Assembly: GCF_003254565.1 (NCBI RefSeq)
Contig: NZ_QJRI01000178.1
Location: forward strand, 186,001 to 250,000
DNA from: Flavobacterium nitrogenifigens
GTDB taxonomy: Bacteria > Bacteroidota > Bacteroidia > Flavobacteriales > Flavobacteriaceae
Reading direction: 5' to 3'
DNA: 64,000 bases
Shown here: positions 8,933-16,396 of the stretch, one piece after another
How positions within the stretch are numbered: position 1 is the first letter of the stretch
How the letters are laid out: the number at the start of each line of letters is the position of its first letter
The notes under the pieces: generated by a model
The model's input: the letters and a program-made list of their open reading frames with translations, nothing else
What the model was told of the DNA's origin: nothing
Databases searched by the model: none
Made by a program: the position numbers and the translations under genes

Positions 8933-10183
8933 ATGAAACTAATCATCAAAAGCGCCAAAATTATCGACTCAAAAAGTCCGTTTCACAATCAGACCGTTGA
9001 TCTTTTAATTGCAGATGGTGTAATAGAAAAAATAGGAGTTTCTCTTCCAAACGATGACGCAGAAGTAGTACGTTTTGAAAATCTTCATGTTTCTCAAGGC
9101 TGGTTTGACAGCAGTGTTTCCCTTGGAGAGCCAGGCTACGAAGACAGAGAAACTATCGCAAACGGATTGAATGTGGCAGCAAAAAGCGGATTCACAGCAA
9201 TTGCCTTACAGCCGAATTCGTTGCCAATTATTGACAATCAATCTCAGGTAAATTTTGTAAAAAACAAAGCAAATGGTTCTGCTACAGAAATTTTCCCAAT
9301 CGGTGCTTTAACTAAAGCTAGTGAAGGAAAAGACATGGCAGAGCTTTTTGACATGAAAAATTCTGGAGCAATTGCTTTTGGAGATTACAACAAAAGCATC
9401 GACAACGCTAACATCCTGAAAATTGCTTTGCAATATGTACAAGATTTCGATGGATTGGTAATTGCCTACTCTCAAGATCCAAATATTAAAGGAAATGGTG
9501 TCGCTAATGAAGGTGTTGTTTCTACAAGATTAGGATTGAAAGGAATTCCGAATCTAGCAGAAGAACTGCAAATTTCTAGAAACTTATTTTTATTAGAATA
9601 TACTGGCGGAAAACTTCATATTCCAACAATTTCTACTGCAAAATCGGTTGAATTAATCAGAGAAGCTAAAGCAAAAGGTTTAAAAGTTACTGTAAGTGTT
9701 TCGGTTCATCATTTGGTTTTAACGGATGAAAAACTAGACGGATTTGACACTCGCTTTAAAGTTACACCACCATTAAGAACAGAAGTTGACAGACAAGCTT
9801 TGCTTAACGGAATTGCTGACGGCACAATCGACATGATTACTTCAGACCATAATCCTATTGATATTGAATTCAAAAAAATGGAATTTGATACAGCTAAAAA
9901 CGGAACAATTGGCCTAGAAAGTGCTTTCGGAGCTTTATTAACGGTTTTACCAGCTGAAACAGTTGTTTCTAAATTAACGGCTGCCAGAACTGTTTTTGGT
10001 TTAGAAAACAATATTATTGAAGAAGGCGCAAAAGCAAACCTAACTTTGTTTACAACAGAAGGAAAATCAACTTTTACAAAAGAAAACATTCTTTCAAAAT
10101 CAAAAAATTCTGCTTTTTTAGGAACCGAGCTTAAAGGTTCTGTTTACGGAATTTTAAATCAAAATCAATTAGTTACAAAATAA
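8933..10183 (+). CDS. dihydroorotase-like protein, metal site degenerate
   Basis: A 416-residue amidohydrolase-fold protein of the class I dihydroorotase family (PyrC, carbamoyl-aspartate to dihydroorotate). The overall layout is kept (N-terminal composite domain, GYEDRETIANGL, SDHNPIDIEFK, C-terminal KANLTLF). However, the metal motif DxHxHLREPG is D59-S-S-V-S-L-G-E-P-G here, so both His ligands and the substrate-binding Arg are gone. The usual HaEd segment reads AYSQDP, and the HxCHVST motif reads LHIPTIST. Only the distal Asp-His (SDH) survives. It may be a catalytically dead partner like PyrC' of some bacteria, or have another role. The next membrane protein gene follows after 4 bases. 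Confidence 0.8.
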   Translation: MKLIIKSAKIIDSKSPFHNQTVDLLIADGVIEKIGVSLPNDDAEVVRFENLHVSQGWFDSSVSLGEPGYEDRETIANGLNVAAKSGFTAIALQPNSLPIIDNQSQVNFVKNKANGSATEIFPIGALTKASEGKDMAELFDMKNSGAIAFGDYNKSIDNANILKIALQYVQDFDGLVIAYSQDPNIKGNGVANEGVVSTRLGLKGIPNLAEELQISRNLFLLEYTGGKLHIPTISTAKSVELIREAKAKGLKVTVSVSVHHLVLTDEKLDGFDTRFKVTPPLRTEVDRQALLNGIADGTIDMITSDHNPIDIEFKKMEFDTAKNGTIGLESAFGALLTVLPAETVVSKLTAARTVFGLENNIIEEGAKANLTLFTTEGKSTFTKENILSKSKNSAFLGTELKGSVYGILNQNQLVTK

Positions 10184-10187
10184 TAAA

Positions 10188-10514
10188 ATGAATAATTCAG
10201 TCGAAGAAGGAAAACCAATTGCTATTACTAGTTATATTCTTATCATTGGTGTTTTAATCGCCATGAGCATGAATTCTGAAAACAAAAACAGTTTTGCTTC
10301 TTTTCATATCCGTCAATCTTTAGGACTATCCTTAACTTTTATTTCTTTAGGAGCAATCATCAGTAATTTTGATAGTTTTTTAATCACTTTCCCAATGTGG
10401 ATTTGTATTTCAATTCTATGGACTTTCGGAATTTTTAATGCTATTCAAGGGCAAATGAGGCCAATTCCTTTGGTTGGAAATTTATTTCAAAAATGGTTCC
10501 GTAAAATTGGATAA
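10188..10514 (+). CDS. small membrane protein, DUF4870/Tic20-like
   Basis: A 108-residue protein with three or four hydrophobic helices and the central motif FASFHIRQSLGLSL (about residues 38-51). This resembles the FHxxQ helix of DUF4870/Tic20-like small membrane proteins. The function is unknown. It starts 4 bases after the dihydroorotase-like gene and is therefore in the same operon. The family call is from motif memory only. Confidence 0.6.
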   Translation: MNNSVEEGKPIAITSYILIIGVLIAMSMNSENKNSFASFHIRQSLGLSLTFISLGAIISNFDSFLITFPMWICISILWTFGIFNAIQGQMRPIPLVGNLFQKWFRKIG

Positions 10515-10562
10515 ATTTTTAAAATCCCAATTTTTAAGTACCAAATTCCAAACTAAAAACGT

Positions 10563-10614
10563 CAAAAACTTTGTCAAAGTTAAGAACTGAAAACCACGAC
10601 TGAGACTGAGACTA
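10563..10614. repeat. single-armed copy of the AACTTTGTCAAAGTT / ACTGAGAC element
   Basis: Contains AACTTTGTCAAAGTT (about 10568-10582) followed by GAACTGAAAACCACGACTGA. The same two words, with a full second arm, occur at 12730-12808. It looks like a decayed copy. Confidence 0.45.
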
Positions 10615-10653
10615 AAAATTTACAATTCACAACTTACAATTCATAATTAAAAA

Positions 10654-11298
10654 ATGAATCTATCTTTAGAATATAAAATAAGAGAACCAAAGGTAATTTT
10701 AGACAAAAATCCGTTATTGCTTCTATTGCACGGATATGGCAGCAACGAAGCAGATTTATTCTCTTTTGCTTCTGAACTTCCTGATAACTATTACATCATT
10801 TCTGCGAGAGCTCCTTACGATTTGCAATATGGCGCTTACGCTTGGTATGCCATCAACTTTGATGCTGATCAGAATAAATTTTCAGACAACGAACAAGCTA
10901 GAACTTCTAGAGATGTAATTGCAACTTTCATTGATGAACTAGTAGCAAATTACCCAATTGATGCTAACAACGTCACTTTAATTGGATTTAGCCAAGGATC
11001 TATTTTAAGTTATGCAACGGCACTTTCTTATCCTGAAAAAATTCAGAGAGTTGTGGCAATGAGCGGTTATTTTAATGAAGAAATCATCAAAGAAGGTTTT
11101 ACAAACAATGATTTCAAAAACTTAAAATTTTTCGCTTCACATGGAACTGTAGATCAAGTTATTCCAATTGAATGGGCAAGAAAAACACCTGCTGCTTTAG
11201 AAAAATTAAACATTCCGCTTACTTACAAGGAATATCCTGTTGGACATGGAGTTGCTCCTCAGAATTTCTTTGATTTTAGGAATTGGCTGGCTTCTTAA
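10654..11298 (+). CDS. phospholipase/carboxylesterase family alpha/beta hydrolase
   Basis: A 214-residue serine hydrolase of the PF02230 family (acyl-protein thioesterase/YpfH-type), cytosolic. Visible features are the oxyanion strand LLLLHGYGSNE (about 22-32), nucleophile elbow GFSQGS (about 112-117, catalytic Ser), acid in SHGTVDQVIP (about 166-175) and catalytic His in VGHGV (about 197-201). It probably hydrolyses short acyl esters or thioesters; the natural substrate cannot be read from sequence. It is preceded by a decayed repeat and followed by the hairpin at 11391. Confidence 0.85.
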   Translation: MNLSLEYKIREPKVILDKNPLLLLLHGYGSNEADLFSFASELPDNYYIISARAPYDLQYGAYAWYAINFDADQNKFSDNEQARTSRDVIATFIDELVANYPIDANNVTLIGFSQGSILSYATALSYPEKIQRVVAMSGYFNEEIIKEGFTNNDFKNLKFFASHGTVDQVIPIEWARKTPAALEKLNIPLTYKEYPVGHGVAPQNFFDFRNWLAS

Positions 11299-11390
11299 AA
11301 GCTTTAAAAAAAGAAAGAAAAAACTTATTTTTAAAATATTTCTAAATTATATTACTTACTTTAGTCTTATAAAAGATTAACAATAATTAA

Positions 11391-11433
11391 ATACCCAAAA
11401 GTTTCCTTAAAAAGAAACTTTTGGGTATTTTTG
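11391..11433 (+). promoter_or_regulatory. 15-bp perfect hairpin overlapping the toxin promoter
   Basis: ATACCCAAAAGTTTC (11391-11405) pairs perfectly with GAAACTTTTGGGTAT (11414-11428) across an 8-base loop and is followed by five T. It can serve as the esterase gene's terminator. Its right edge also makes TATTTTTG (11426-11433), a match to the Bacteroidota -7 box, so the palindrome may equally be the operator of the toxin-antitoxin operon. Confidence 0.6.
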
Positions 11434-11787
11434 TACTATAGAGAGAATGAAAAAAAAAACTTTGATGTAATCTTTCTTCAAGAAGTATTTGACTTTTTAA
11501 AAGAATTAAAACCAAAACATTCAGAAAAAATAATCTATAATATTCGAAAAGCACAAACAAAAAATGATCCTGAACTCTTCAAAAAGCTAAATAATGAAAT
11601 TTGGGAATTTCGAACTTTATACCAAGGAAATCATTATCGGTTATTAGCATTTTGGGACAAAAGCAATATTCAAGACACTCTTGTAATTTCTACACATGGT
11701 TTTATAAAAAAACAAGGTAAAGTTCCTGAGAAAGAAATATCAAAAGCAGAGAAACTAAAAATAGAATATTTTAAAAATAAAGATTAA
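11431..11787 (+). CDS. RelE/HigB-type toxin (phage Gp49-like family)
   Basis: A protein of about 115 residues resembling PF05973 (HigB/RelE-like mRNA interferase), which would cleave mRNA at the ribosome. Typical features are a helical N-terminus (VFDFLKELKPKHSEKI), IWEFRTLYQGNHYRLLAFWD in the middle, and STHGFIKKQGKVP with the family's Lys-rich end; a tail KAEKLKIEYFKNKD follows. The only in-frame start is TTG at 11431, inside the predicted -7 box. ATG at 11447 followed by ten A is one base out of frame; eleven A would give a product starting MKKKNFDVIF. The antitoxin gene follows after 16 bases. Confidence 0.8.
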   Translation: MYYRENEKKNFDVIFLQEVFDFLKELKPKHSEKIIYNIRKAQTKNDPELFKKLNNEIWEFRTLYQGNHYRLLAFWDKSNIQDTLVISTHGFIKKQGKVPEKEISKAEKLKIEYFKNKD

Positions 11788-11803
11788 ATTCAATTTTAAA
11801 AAT

Positions 11804-12118
11804 ATGAAAACGTATACTTTAAATCAAGTAACCGATGAAATCATTGGTAAAGTTGGAACTCCGAAAAGAGATAAATTTGAACATGATTTACAAATGGATT
11901 TAATTGGAAACGCCATAAAACAAACTCGTAAAGAACGTAATTTAACCCAAGAAGAATTGGGAAAACTCATTGGTGTTCAAAAAGCGCAAATATCTAAACT
12001 TGAAAAAAATGCTGGAAATGTAACACTAGAAACCGTTATTAAAGTCTTTACAGCTTTAAAAGCTACCGTTAAATTCCAAATAGAACTAAAAGACTTAACA
12101 ATCAGTTTAGATAAATAA
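11804..12118 (+). CDS. HigA-type antitoxin, XRE/HTH domain
   Basis: A 104-residue protein with a classic Cro/C1 helix-turn-helix in the middle (IKQTRKERNLTQEELGKLIG, then VQKAQISKLEK, about 38-71). It would bind and neutralise the upstream toxin and repress their shared promoter. Toxin-first gene order is that of HigBA systems. The C-terminal part (about 85-104) is beta-rich and probably contacts the toxin. A perfect palindrome at the promoter (11391-11428) is a candidate operator. The partner assignment is firm from neighbourhood; the subfamily is less certain. Confidence 0.85.
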   Translation: MKTYTLNQVTDEIIGKVGTPKRDKFEHDLQMDLIGNAIKQTRKERNLTQEELGKLIGVQKAQISKLEKNAGNVTLETVIKVFTALKATVKFQIELKDLTISLDK

Positions 12119-12155
12119 ATTAATTTAGCTCTTTTATCATTATAATACTTTATAA

Positions 12156-12725
12156 ATGAACACAACAAAACTTAATAATCCTGCATTAATTTTAATTGAT
12201 ATCCAAAAAGGTTTTCATGATGTTGCCTATTGGGGAGGAGACCGTAATAATGTTACAGCAGAAGAAAAAGCTGGTGAGCTTCTGGAAATCTGGCGAAGCA
12301 AAAAACTCCCTATTTTTCATGTTCAGCATTGTTCTTCAAATCCAAATTCGATTTTAAACGAAACAAATCCTGGGAATGAATTTCAAGATGTGGTAAAACC
12401 TCTTGAAGGAGAAACCATCATCAAAAAGAATGTCAATAGCGCTTTTATTGGAACCAATTTAAAAGAGCTTCTTGATACTGCCAAAATCACTAATCTGATA
12501 ATTGTTGGTTTAACTACAGATCACTGCGTTTCTACAACAACCAGAATGGCTGGAAATTTTGGTTACAACGTTTATCTGGTTTCTGATGCAACAGCTACTT
12601 TTAATAAAAAAGGTCTAAACGGAGAAGAATTCTCTGCCGAATTAATACATCAGACAGCTTTAGCAAGCTTAAATGAAGAATTTGCTCAGGTTGTAGATTC
12701 TGAGTTTATTAAAGAGATTATTTAG
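12156..12725 (+). CDS. isochorismatase-like cysteine hydrolase
   Basis: A 189-residue protein of the isochorismatase/nicotinamidase superfamily, cytosolic. The catalytic Asp is in ALILIDIQKGF (about 10-20), the Lys is probably in TIIKKNVNSAF (about 88-98), and the nucleophile Cys is in TTDHCVSTTTRMAG (about 122-135) followed by YNVYLVSDATATF. Members hydrolyse amides or vinyl ethers; the substrate is not predictable here. It follows the toxin-antitoxin genes with a 37-base gap and may be read through from them, but no functional link is evident. Confidence 0.85.
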   Translation: MNTTKLNNPALILIDIQKGFHDVAYWGGDRNNVTAEEKAGELLEIWRSKKLPIFHVQHCSSNPNSILNETNPGNEFQDVVKPLEGETIIKKNVNSAFIGTNLKELLDTAKITNLIIVGLTTDHCVSTTTRMAGNFGYNVYLVSDATATFNKKGLNGEEFSAELIHQTALASLNEEFAQVVDSEFIKEII

Positions 12726-12729
12726 TATT

Positions 12730-12808
12730 CAGTCGCAGTCGCAGTTTTCAGTTAGAACTTTGTCAAAGTTTTTTTGCTATTCAAAACTGAAAACTGTGAC
12801 TGCGACTG
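12730..12808. repeat. palindromic element CAGTCGCAGTC / GACTGCGACTG
   Basis: A 24-bp arm (12730-12753) pairs with 12785-12808 with one mismatch. The loop holds the inner palindrome AACTTTGTCAAAGTT. It lies between convergent genes and may terminate both. Related sequence is at 10563, 33868 and 54746. Confidence 0.7.
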
Positions 12809-12814
12809 TAAACT

Positions 12815-13243
12815 TTATTCTCCCGTATAAAGAATCTTTCCTGCTTTTTTCAAAACATATCCCTTCCAAGGAATTAACTGCCAATCGCCGTTAACCCAAG
12901 AATCACCTTCTGATTTTCTTTCAAGTATAATGGATTCCTTTTGAATATCTAAAAAAAGTTCTGCTTTATTTCCATCAAAAATTACATAGGAAACAGTAGA
13001 ATACGTTTTTCCATCTTCAGCATGATTTAGCCTTGTGCTATTTTCAAAAACTCGGATACATTCTTTTTTCAAAACTGACCAAGTATATCCTGCTGAACCT
13101 TTACAGCCATGAGAATCTGAATCTCCTCCAACTACAGCTTCCTTTTTAGGTTCCTTTGGAGCTGTACTTGTACTTTCTTGAGAAACTTTTTTCCCGCAAG
13201 AAATTGCACTTGCCATAATCAAAAACAAAAACATCTTTTTCAT
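12815..13243 (-). CDS. putative lipoprotein, unknown function
   Basis: A 142-residue secreted lipoprotein. MKKMFLFLIMASAISCGKK contains a signal peptidase II lipobox with Cys at residue 16, so the mature protein is lipid-anchored. The mature part has CKGSAGYTWSVLKKECIRVF, with two Cys that could pair, then a mostly beta-like region (YSTVSYVIFDGNKAELFLD). No family recognised. The C-terminal region (WQLIPWKGYVLKKAGKILY) looks compact and soluble. It runs in the same direction as the small protein at 13290 but with a terminator between. Confidence 0.65.
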   Translation of the reverse strand: MKKMFLFLIMASAISCGKKVSQESTSTAPKEPKKEAVVGGDSDSHGCKGSAGYTWSVLKKECIRVFENSTRLNHAEDGKTYSTVSYVIFDGNKAELFLDIQKESIILERKSEGDSWVNGDWQLIPWKGYVLKKAGKILYTGE

Positions 13244-13267
13244 AATCCTAAATTTATTTAAAGGTCA

Positions 13268-13297
13268 AAAAAAATAGGATTATAAAATCCTATTTTT
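13268..13297 (-). terminator. terminator overlapping the stop codon of the upstream gene
   Basis: AAAATAGGAT and ATCCTATTTT (about 13271-13280 and 13287-13296) flank a 6-base loop. On the minus strand the stem is followed by a U-run. The stop codon of the gene ending at 13290 lies in the stem. Confidence 0.75.
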
Positions 13298-13793
13298 GAT
13301 ATAACCAAGTTTGATTTACTTCAAAGGTAATATTATCATCGTTATCTACAAAGTATTTTAACAAGACTTCTCCCCATAATTCCCCATTGCTATAATCTGC
13401 AATGATCCAACGGTGGTTTAAGATTTTTACTTTATTGATGATAAATTTCTTTCCATCAATCATATCTTGACCAGTATAAGGGTTCCCTTTTGGATTTGAA
13501 TTAGAGTCTAATAGTTTTTCAGTTACAACTGGAATCAGTTTTTCATACAAAATCACTTTCCCGCCAGAAGCACTGTTATCAAAGTAATTTTGTGCATTTT
13601 CGTTATGCTCTAAAGAAAAATAATCTGCTTCTGCCAACTTATTTTTCATAAGACTAATGCTGTCTCTTAATTTCTTAGTTGTTTTATCATATCTATTTTC
13701 TGCAAATTTCACTTCTCCGCTGTAAAACGAATAGGTAAAAACATTCATTAAAATGGCAAGAATAAAAAGATAAAGCATTAAGGATTTTTTCAT
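13290..13793 (-). CDS. membrane-anchored protein, unknown function
   Basis: A 167-residue protein with one N-terminal hydrophobic segment (about 5-24: LMLYLFILAILMNVFTYSF). It has no clear cleavage site, so it is probably a single-pass anchor with an extracytoplasmic domain. A charged, possibly coiled stretch follows (about 35-60: TTKKLRDSISLMKNKLAEAD). The rest is soluble with alternating polar and aromatic residues ending in TFEVNQTWLYQK. No family recognised. It sits 12 bases downstream of the MBL-fold gene on the same strand and is likely co-transcribed. Confidence 0.65.
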   Translation of the reverse strand: MKKSLMLYLFILAILMNVFTYSFYSGEVKFAENRYDKTTKKLRDSISLMKNKLAEADYFSLEHNENAQNYFDNSASGGKVILYEKLIPVVTEKLLDSNSNPKGNPYTGQDMIDGKKFIINKVKILNHRWIIADYSNGELWGEVLLKYFVDNDDNITFEVNQTWLYQK

Positions 13794-13805
13794 TGTGTGG
13801 TATAA

Positions 13806-14570
13806 TTAAATTGTAATTTCTAAATTATCATAAGCTAAGAAAACATTCTCAGGAAGTTGTTTCTGCACTTCTTCATGAAAGCCTAAAACATGGCTAATAT
13901 GGGTTAAATACGCTCTTTCAGGTTTAACCAAATCAATAAAATCAAGCGCTTCTTGAAGATTAAAATGAGTATCGTGAGGTTCAACTCGCAAAGCATTTAC
14001 CACCAAAACTTTTATTCCTTTCAGTTTTTCAACTTCAGCTTGTTCAATGGTTTTTACGTCTGTCAAATAGGCAAAATCCTCTATTCTGTATCCAAAAACC
14101 TGTAAATCACCGTGCATAGCGTTTATCGGAATTGCCATTTTATCTCCAACAGCAAAAGGCGCATTATTTTGCACTTCGATTGTTTTTACGCTTGGAGCTC
14201 CTGGATATTTATTTACAGTTTCAAAAACATAATCAAAACGGCGTCTAAGATTATCCAAAACGCGTTTGTGTCCATAAATTGGAATTTCTCCTTGTCTGAA
14301 ATTAAACGGACGAATATCGTCTAAACCTGCCGTATGATCTGAATGTTCGTGAGTAAAAAGAATCGCATCGAGTTTTCGGCATCCGCAGGAAAGCATTTGT
14401 TGTCGGAAATCGGGACCACAATCAATAACATAAGAATGATCGTCCCATGTTATCCAAATGGATACACGAAGCCTTTTATCCTTAGCATCAGTGCTTTTGC
14501 AAACTGGATGATCGATTCCGATAATTGGAATACCTTGAGAAGTACCTGTACCTAAAAAATAAACCTTCAA
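13806..14570 (-). CDS. MBL-fold metallo-hydrolase, PhnP/cyclic-phosphate phosphodiesterase-like
   Basis: A 254-residue metallo-beta-lactamase-fold enzyme, cytosolic. The start MKVYFLGTGTSQGIPIIG and HPVCKSTDAKDKRLRVS are typical of the PhnP-like group. The metal motif is THEHSDHTAGLDD (about 74-86), with further His at INAMHGDLQ and THISHVLG near the C-terminus. Family members hydrolyse cyclic phosphodiesters, but the group in Bacteroidota has no proven substrate. The Cys-containing DHPVCKS segment could bind a structural Zn as in PhnP. It is divergent from the gene at 14661, and the gene at 13290 follows it. Confidence 0.85.
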   Translation of the reverse strand: MKVYFLGTGTSQGIPIIGIDHPVCKSTDAKDKRLRVSIWITWDDHSYVIDCGPDFRQQMLSCGCRKLDAILFTHEHSDHTAGLDDIRPFNFRQGEIPIYGHKRVLDNLRRRFDYVFETVNKYPGAPSVKTIEVQNNAPFAVGDKMAIPINAMHGDLQVFGYRIEDFAYLTDVKTIEQAEVEKLKGIKVLVVNALRVEPHDTHFNLQEALDFIDLVKPERAYLTHISHVLGFHEEVQKQLPENVFLAYDNLEITI

Positions 14571-14630
14571 TTGAACTTAATTTTTTTACAAAAATAGGAT
14601 TATTTCTCTTTCATTAGACTCCTAATTTAC

Positions 14631-14638
14631 TAACTTTG
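14631..14638 (+). promoter_or_regulatory. -7 box of the gene at 14661
   Basis: TAACTTTG matches TAnnTTTG, 22 bases before the start codon. A weak TTTC 18 bases upstream may be the -33 element. Confidence 0.5.
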
Positions 14639-14660
14639 TAACAAATCTATTTAAAACAAA

Positions 14661-16121
14661 ATGGGTACAGAAATAAAACTCAAAGGTGACAAGGTCATCG
14701 AACAGATTCCTTCTATAAAAGACAAAGCATTACGCATTAATTTAAACGAGAATATTTACGGAACATTTGCTGAGATTGGCGCTGGACAAGAGACAGTTAG
14801 GCATTTTTTCAGATCCGGAGGTTCTTCAGGAACTATTGCAAAAGCGATGTCTGCCTATGATAAAGATTTTAGCGACGCCGTTTATGGTGCTGAAACTGAT
14901 GGAAGATATGTTACCGAAGAGCGTTTAAAAAAAATGCTTACCCATGAAAGCCAGATTATTGAAGAGCGTTTAAGCAGAGAAAAACACCCAACAAAACTTT
15001 TCTTTAGTTACGCTAACACTGTTGCGACAATAGATTTTGCCAAACAGTTTAAAGGTCACGGATGGGTCGGAATTCGTTACCAAATTGAGCCAGATGAAGC
15101 TTACAACGAAATTATCCTTCATATTCGTTTTAAAGAGACTGACGCAAGATTACAACAAGAAACACTTGGTATTTTAGGAGTTAATTTAATTTACGGTGCT
15201 TTTTACAAATACAATGATCCGAAACGATTACTTCGCTACTTATACGATCACTTAGACAAAGATCAATTAGAGATCGATACCATTAACTTTTCTGGACCTC
15301 GTTTTGCTGATGTAGACAATCGTTTGATGAGTTTGCAATTGGTTAAAAACGGAATGACAGATGCCGTAATGTTTAACCCTGAAGGAAAAAATATTCTTCC
15401 AGCTGCTATATTATACAAAAAGAACCTTTTGGCTTTAAGAGGAAGTTTCCGTCCTGTTACTAAAGTAAACATGGATATGTATGAGAAATCTTTGGAAATG
15501 TTTCTCAAAGAAAATAAGGTTGAAAAAAATAATACTCTTGTAATTTTTGAAATTACACTTTCGAATTTACGTTCAGATGGTGAAATTGACGAGAGAGACT
15601 TTATGGATAGAGCCGAATTGCTTTGTTCTCTTGGTCAAACGGTTATGATTTCGAATTTCCAAGAATACTATAAAGTTGTAGAATACTTCGCAAACTACAC
15701 CAAAGCTCGTATGGGATTGGCAATGGGTGTAAATAACCTTGTTGATATTTTTGACGAGAAGTACTACCGCCATTTAAGCGGTGGAATTCTGGAAGCTTTC
15801 GGAAAATTATTCTATCGCGATATGAAAGTATTCTTATATCCAATGTTAGACGAAGATGGCTCATTGATGAATTCGAACAACTTAAAAGTTCATCCTAGAA
15901 TGAAAGAATTGTACAAGTTCTTTAAATTCAACGGAAAAGTGGTTGATATTGAAGATTATGATCCAAATATCTTAGATGTTTTCTCTAGAGAAATTCTAAA
16001 AATGATTAATCAAGGCAAAACGGGCTGGGAACCAATGCTTCCTCCTGGTATTCCAGAAATCATAAAAGAACATCATCTTTTTGGATATCATCCGCAGAAA
16101 GAATTAGAACAAAATAAATAA
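14661..16121 (+). CDS. conserved protein of unknown function, cytosolic
   Basis: A 486-residue protein without signal peptide or membrane segments. It has conserved-looking runs such as FAEIGAGQETVRHFFRSGG and SSGTIAKAMSAYDKDFSD (about 35-72), HGWVGIRYQIEP and FSGPRFADVDNRLMSLQLVK. The composition and motif density look like an enzyme. Homologues are sometimes labelled TonB-dependent receptor or nicotinate-nucleotide adenylyltransferase in databases; nothing in this sequence supports either (no plug, no barrel, no signal peptide, no nucleotidyltransferase HxGH). It has its own promoter and a strong terminator at 16123, so it is a single-gene unit. Function is left open. Confidence 0.7.
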   Translation: MGTEIKLKGDKVIEQIPSIKDKALRINLNENIYGTFAEIGAGQETVRHFFRSGGSSGTIAKAMSAYDKDFSDAVYGAETDGRYVTEERLKKMLTHESQIIEERLSREKHPTKLFFSYANTVATIDFAKQFKGHGWVGIRYQIEPDEAYNEIILHIRFKETDARLQQETLGILGVNLIYGAFYKYNDPKRLLRYLYDHLDKDQLEIDTINFSGPRFADVDNRLMSLQLVKNGMTDAVMFNPEGKNILPAAILYKKNLLALRGSFRPVTKVNMDMYEKSLEMFLKENKVEKNNTLVIFEITLSNLRSDGEIDERDFMDRAELLCSLGQTVMISNFQEYYKVVEYFANYTKARMGLAMGVNNLVDIFDEKYYRHLSGGILEAFGKLFYRDMKVFLYPMLDEDGSLMNSNNLKVHPRMKELYKFFKFNGKVVDIEDYDPNILDVFSREILKMINQGKTGWEPMLPPGIPEIIKEHHLFGYHPQKELEQNK

Positions 16122-16122
16122 T

Positions 16123-16153
16123 AAAAAAGTCCCTAAAAAAGGGACTTTTTTTT
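16123..16153 (+). terminator. terminator
   Basis: Perfect 11-bp stem (AAAAAAGTCCC and GGGACTTTTTT) with a 7-base loop and a run of T, starting 2 bases after the stop codon of the preceding gene. Confidence 0.9.
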
Positions 16154-16383
16154 GTTTCAGGTCTTCTTTGTTTCAGGTTTCAAGTTACTGTTGGAGCGGG
16201 TATTTTTTTTAACGCAAAGCACGCTAAGTTTTCTTGTCTCCGTTTATGCTAAAAATGCAAAGTTCGCAAAGCTTAATCTATATAAAGCTTTGCGAACTTT
16301 GCGTATATCTTAGCGTTCTTTGCGTTTAAATATAAGTCACAACAGATAACTTGAAACCTGAAACAAAGAAGACCTGAAACAAA
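16151..16383. repeat. triple nested palindrome
   Basis: Three concentric inverted repeats of unrelated sequence. The outer arms are a perfect 37 bp (16151-16187 with 16347-16383; key word GTTTCAGGTC). The middle arms are about 18 bp with one mismatch (16211-16228 with 16309-16327; AACGCAAAGCACGCTAAG). The inner arms are a perfect 18 bp (16257-16274 with 16285-16302; GCAAAGTTCGCAAAGCTT). No ORF is inside. It fills the gap between two convergent genes. Confidence 0.85.
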
Positions 16384-16396
16384 AAAAAAAAAAAAC

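Noticed and set aside
9709..10089. 126-codon antisense frame inside the dihydroorotase-like gene
   Set aside because: Lies opposite a well-supported coding gene and lacks any recognisable protein feature.
11391..12118. Toxin-antitoxin pair as part of a larger defence island
   Set aside because: No other defence genes are near; the neighbours are ordinary metabolic enzymes.
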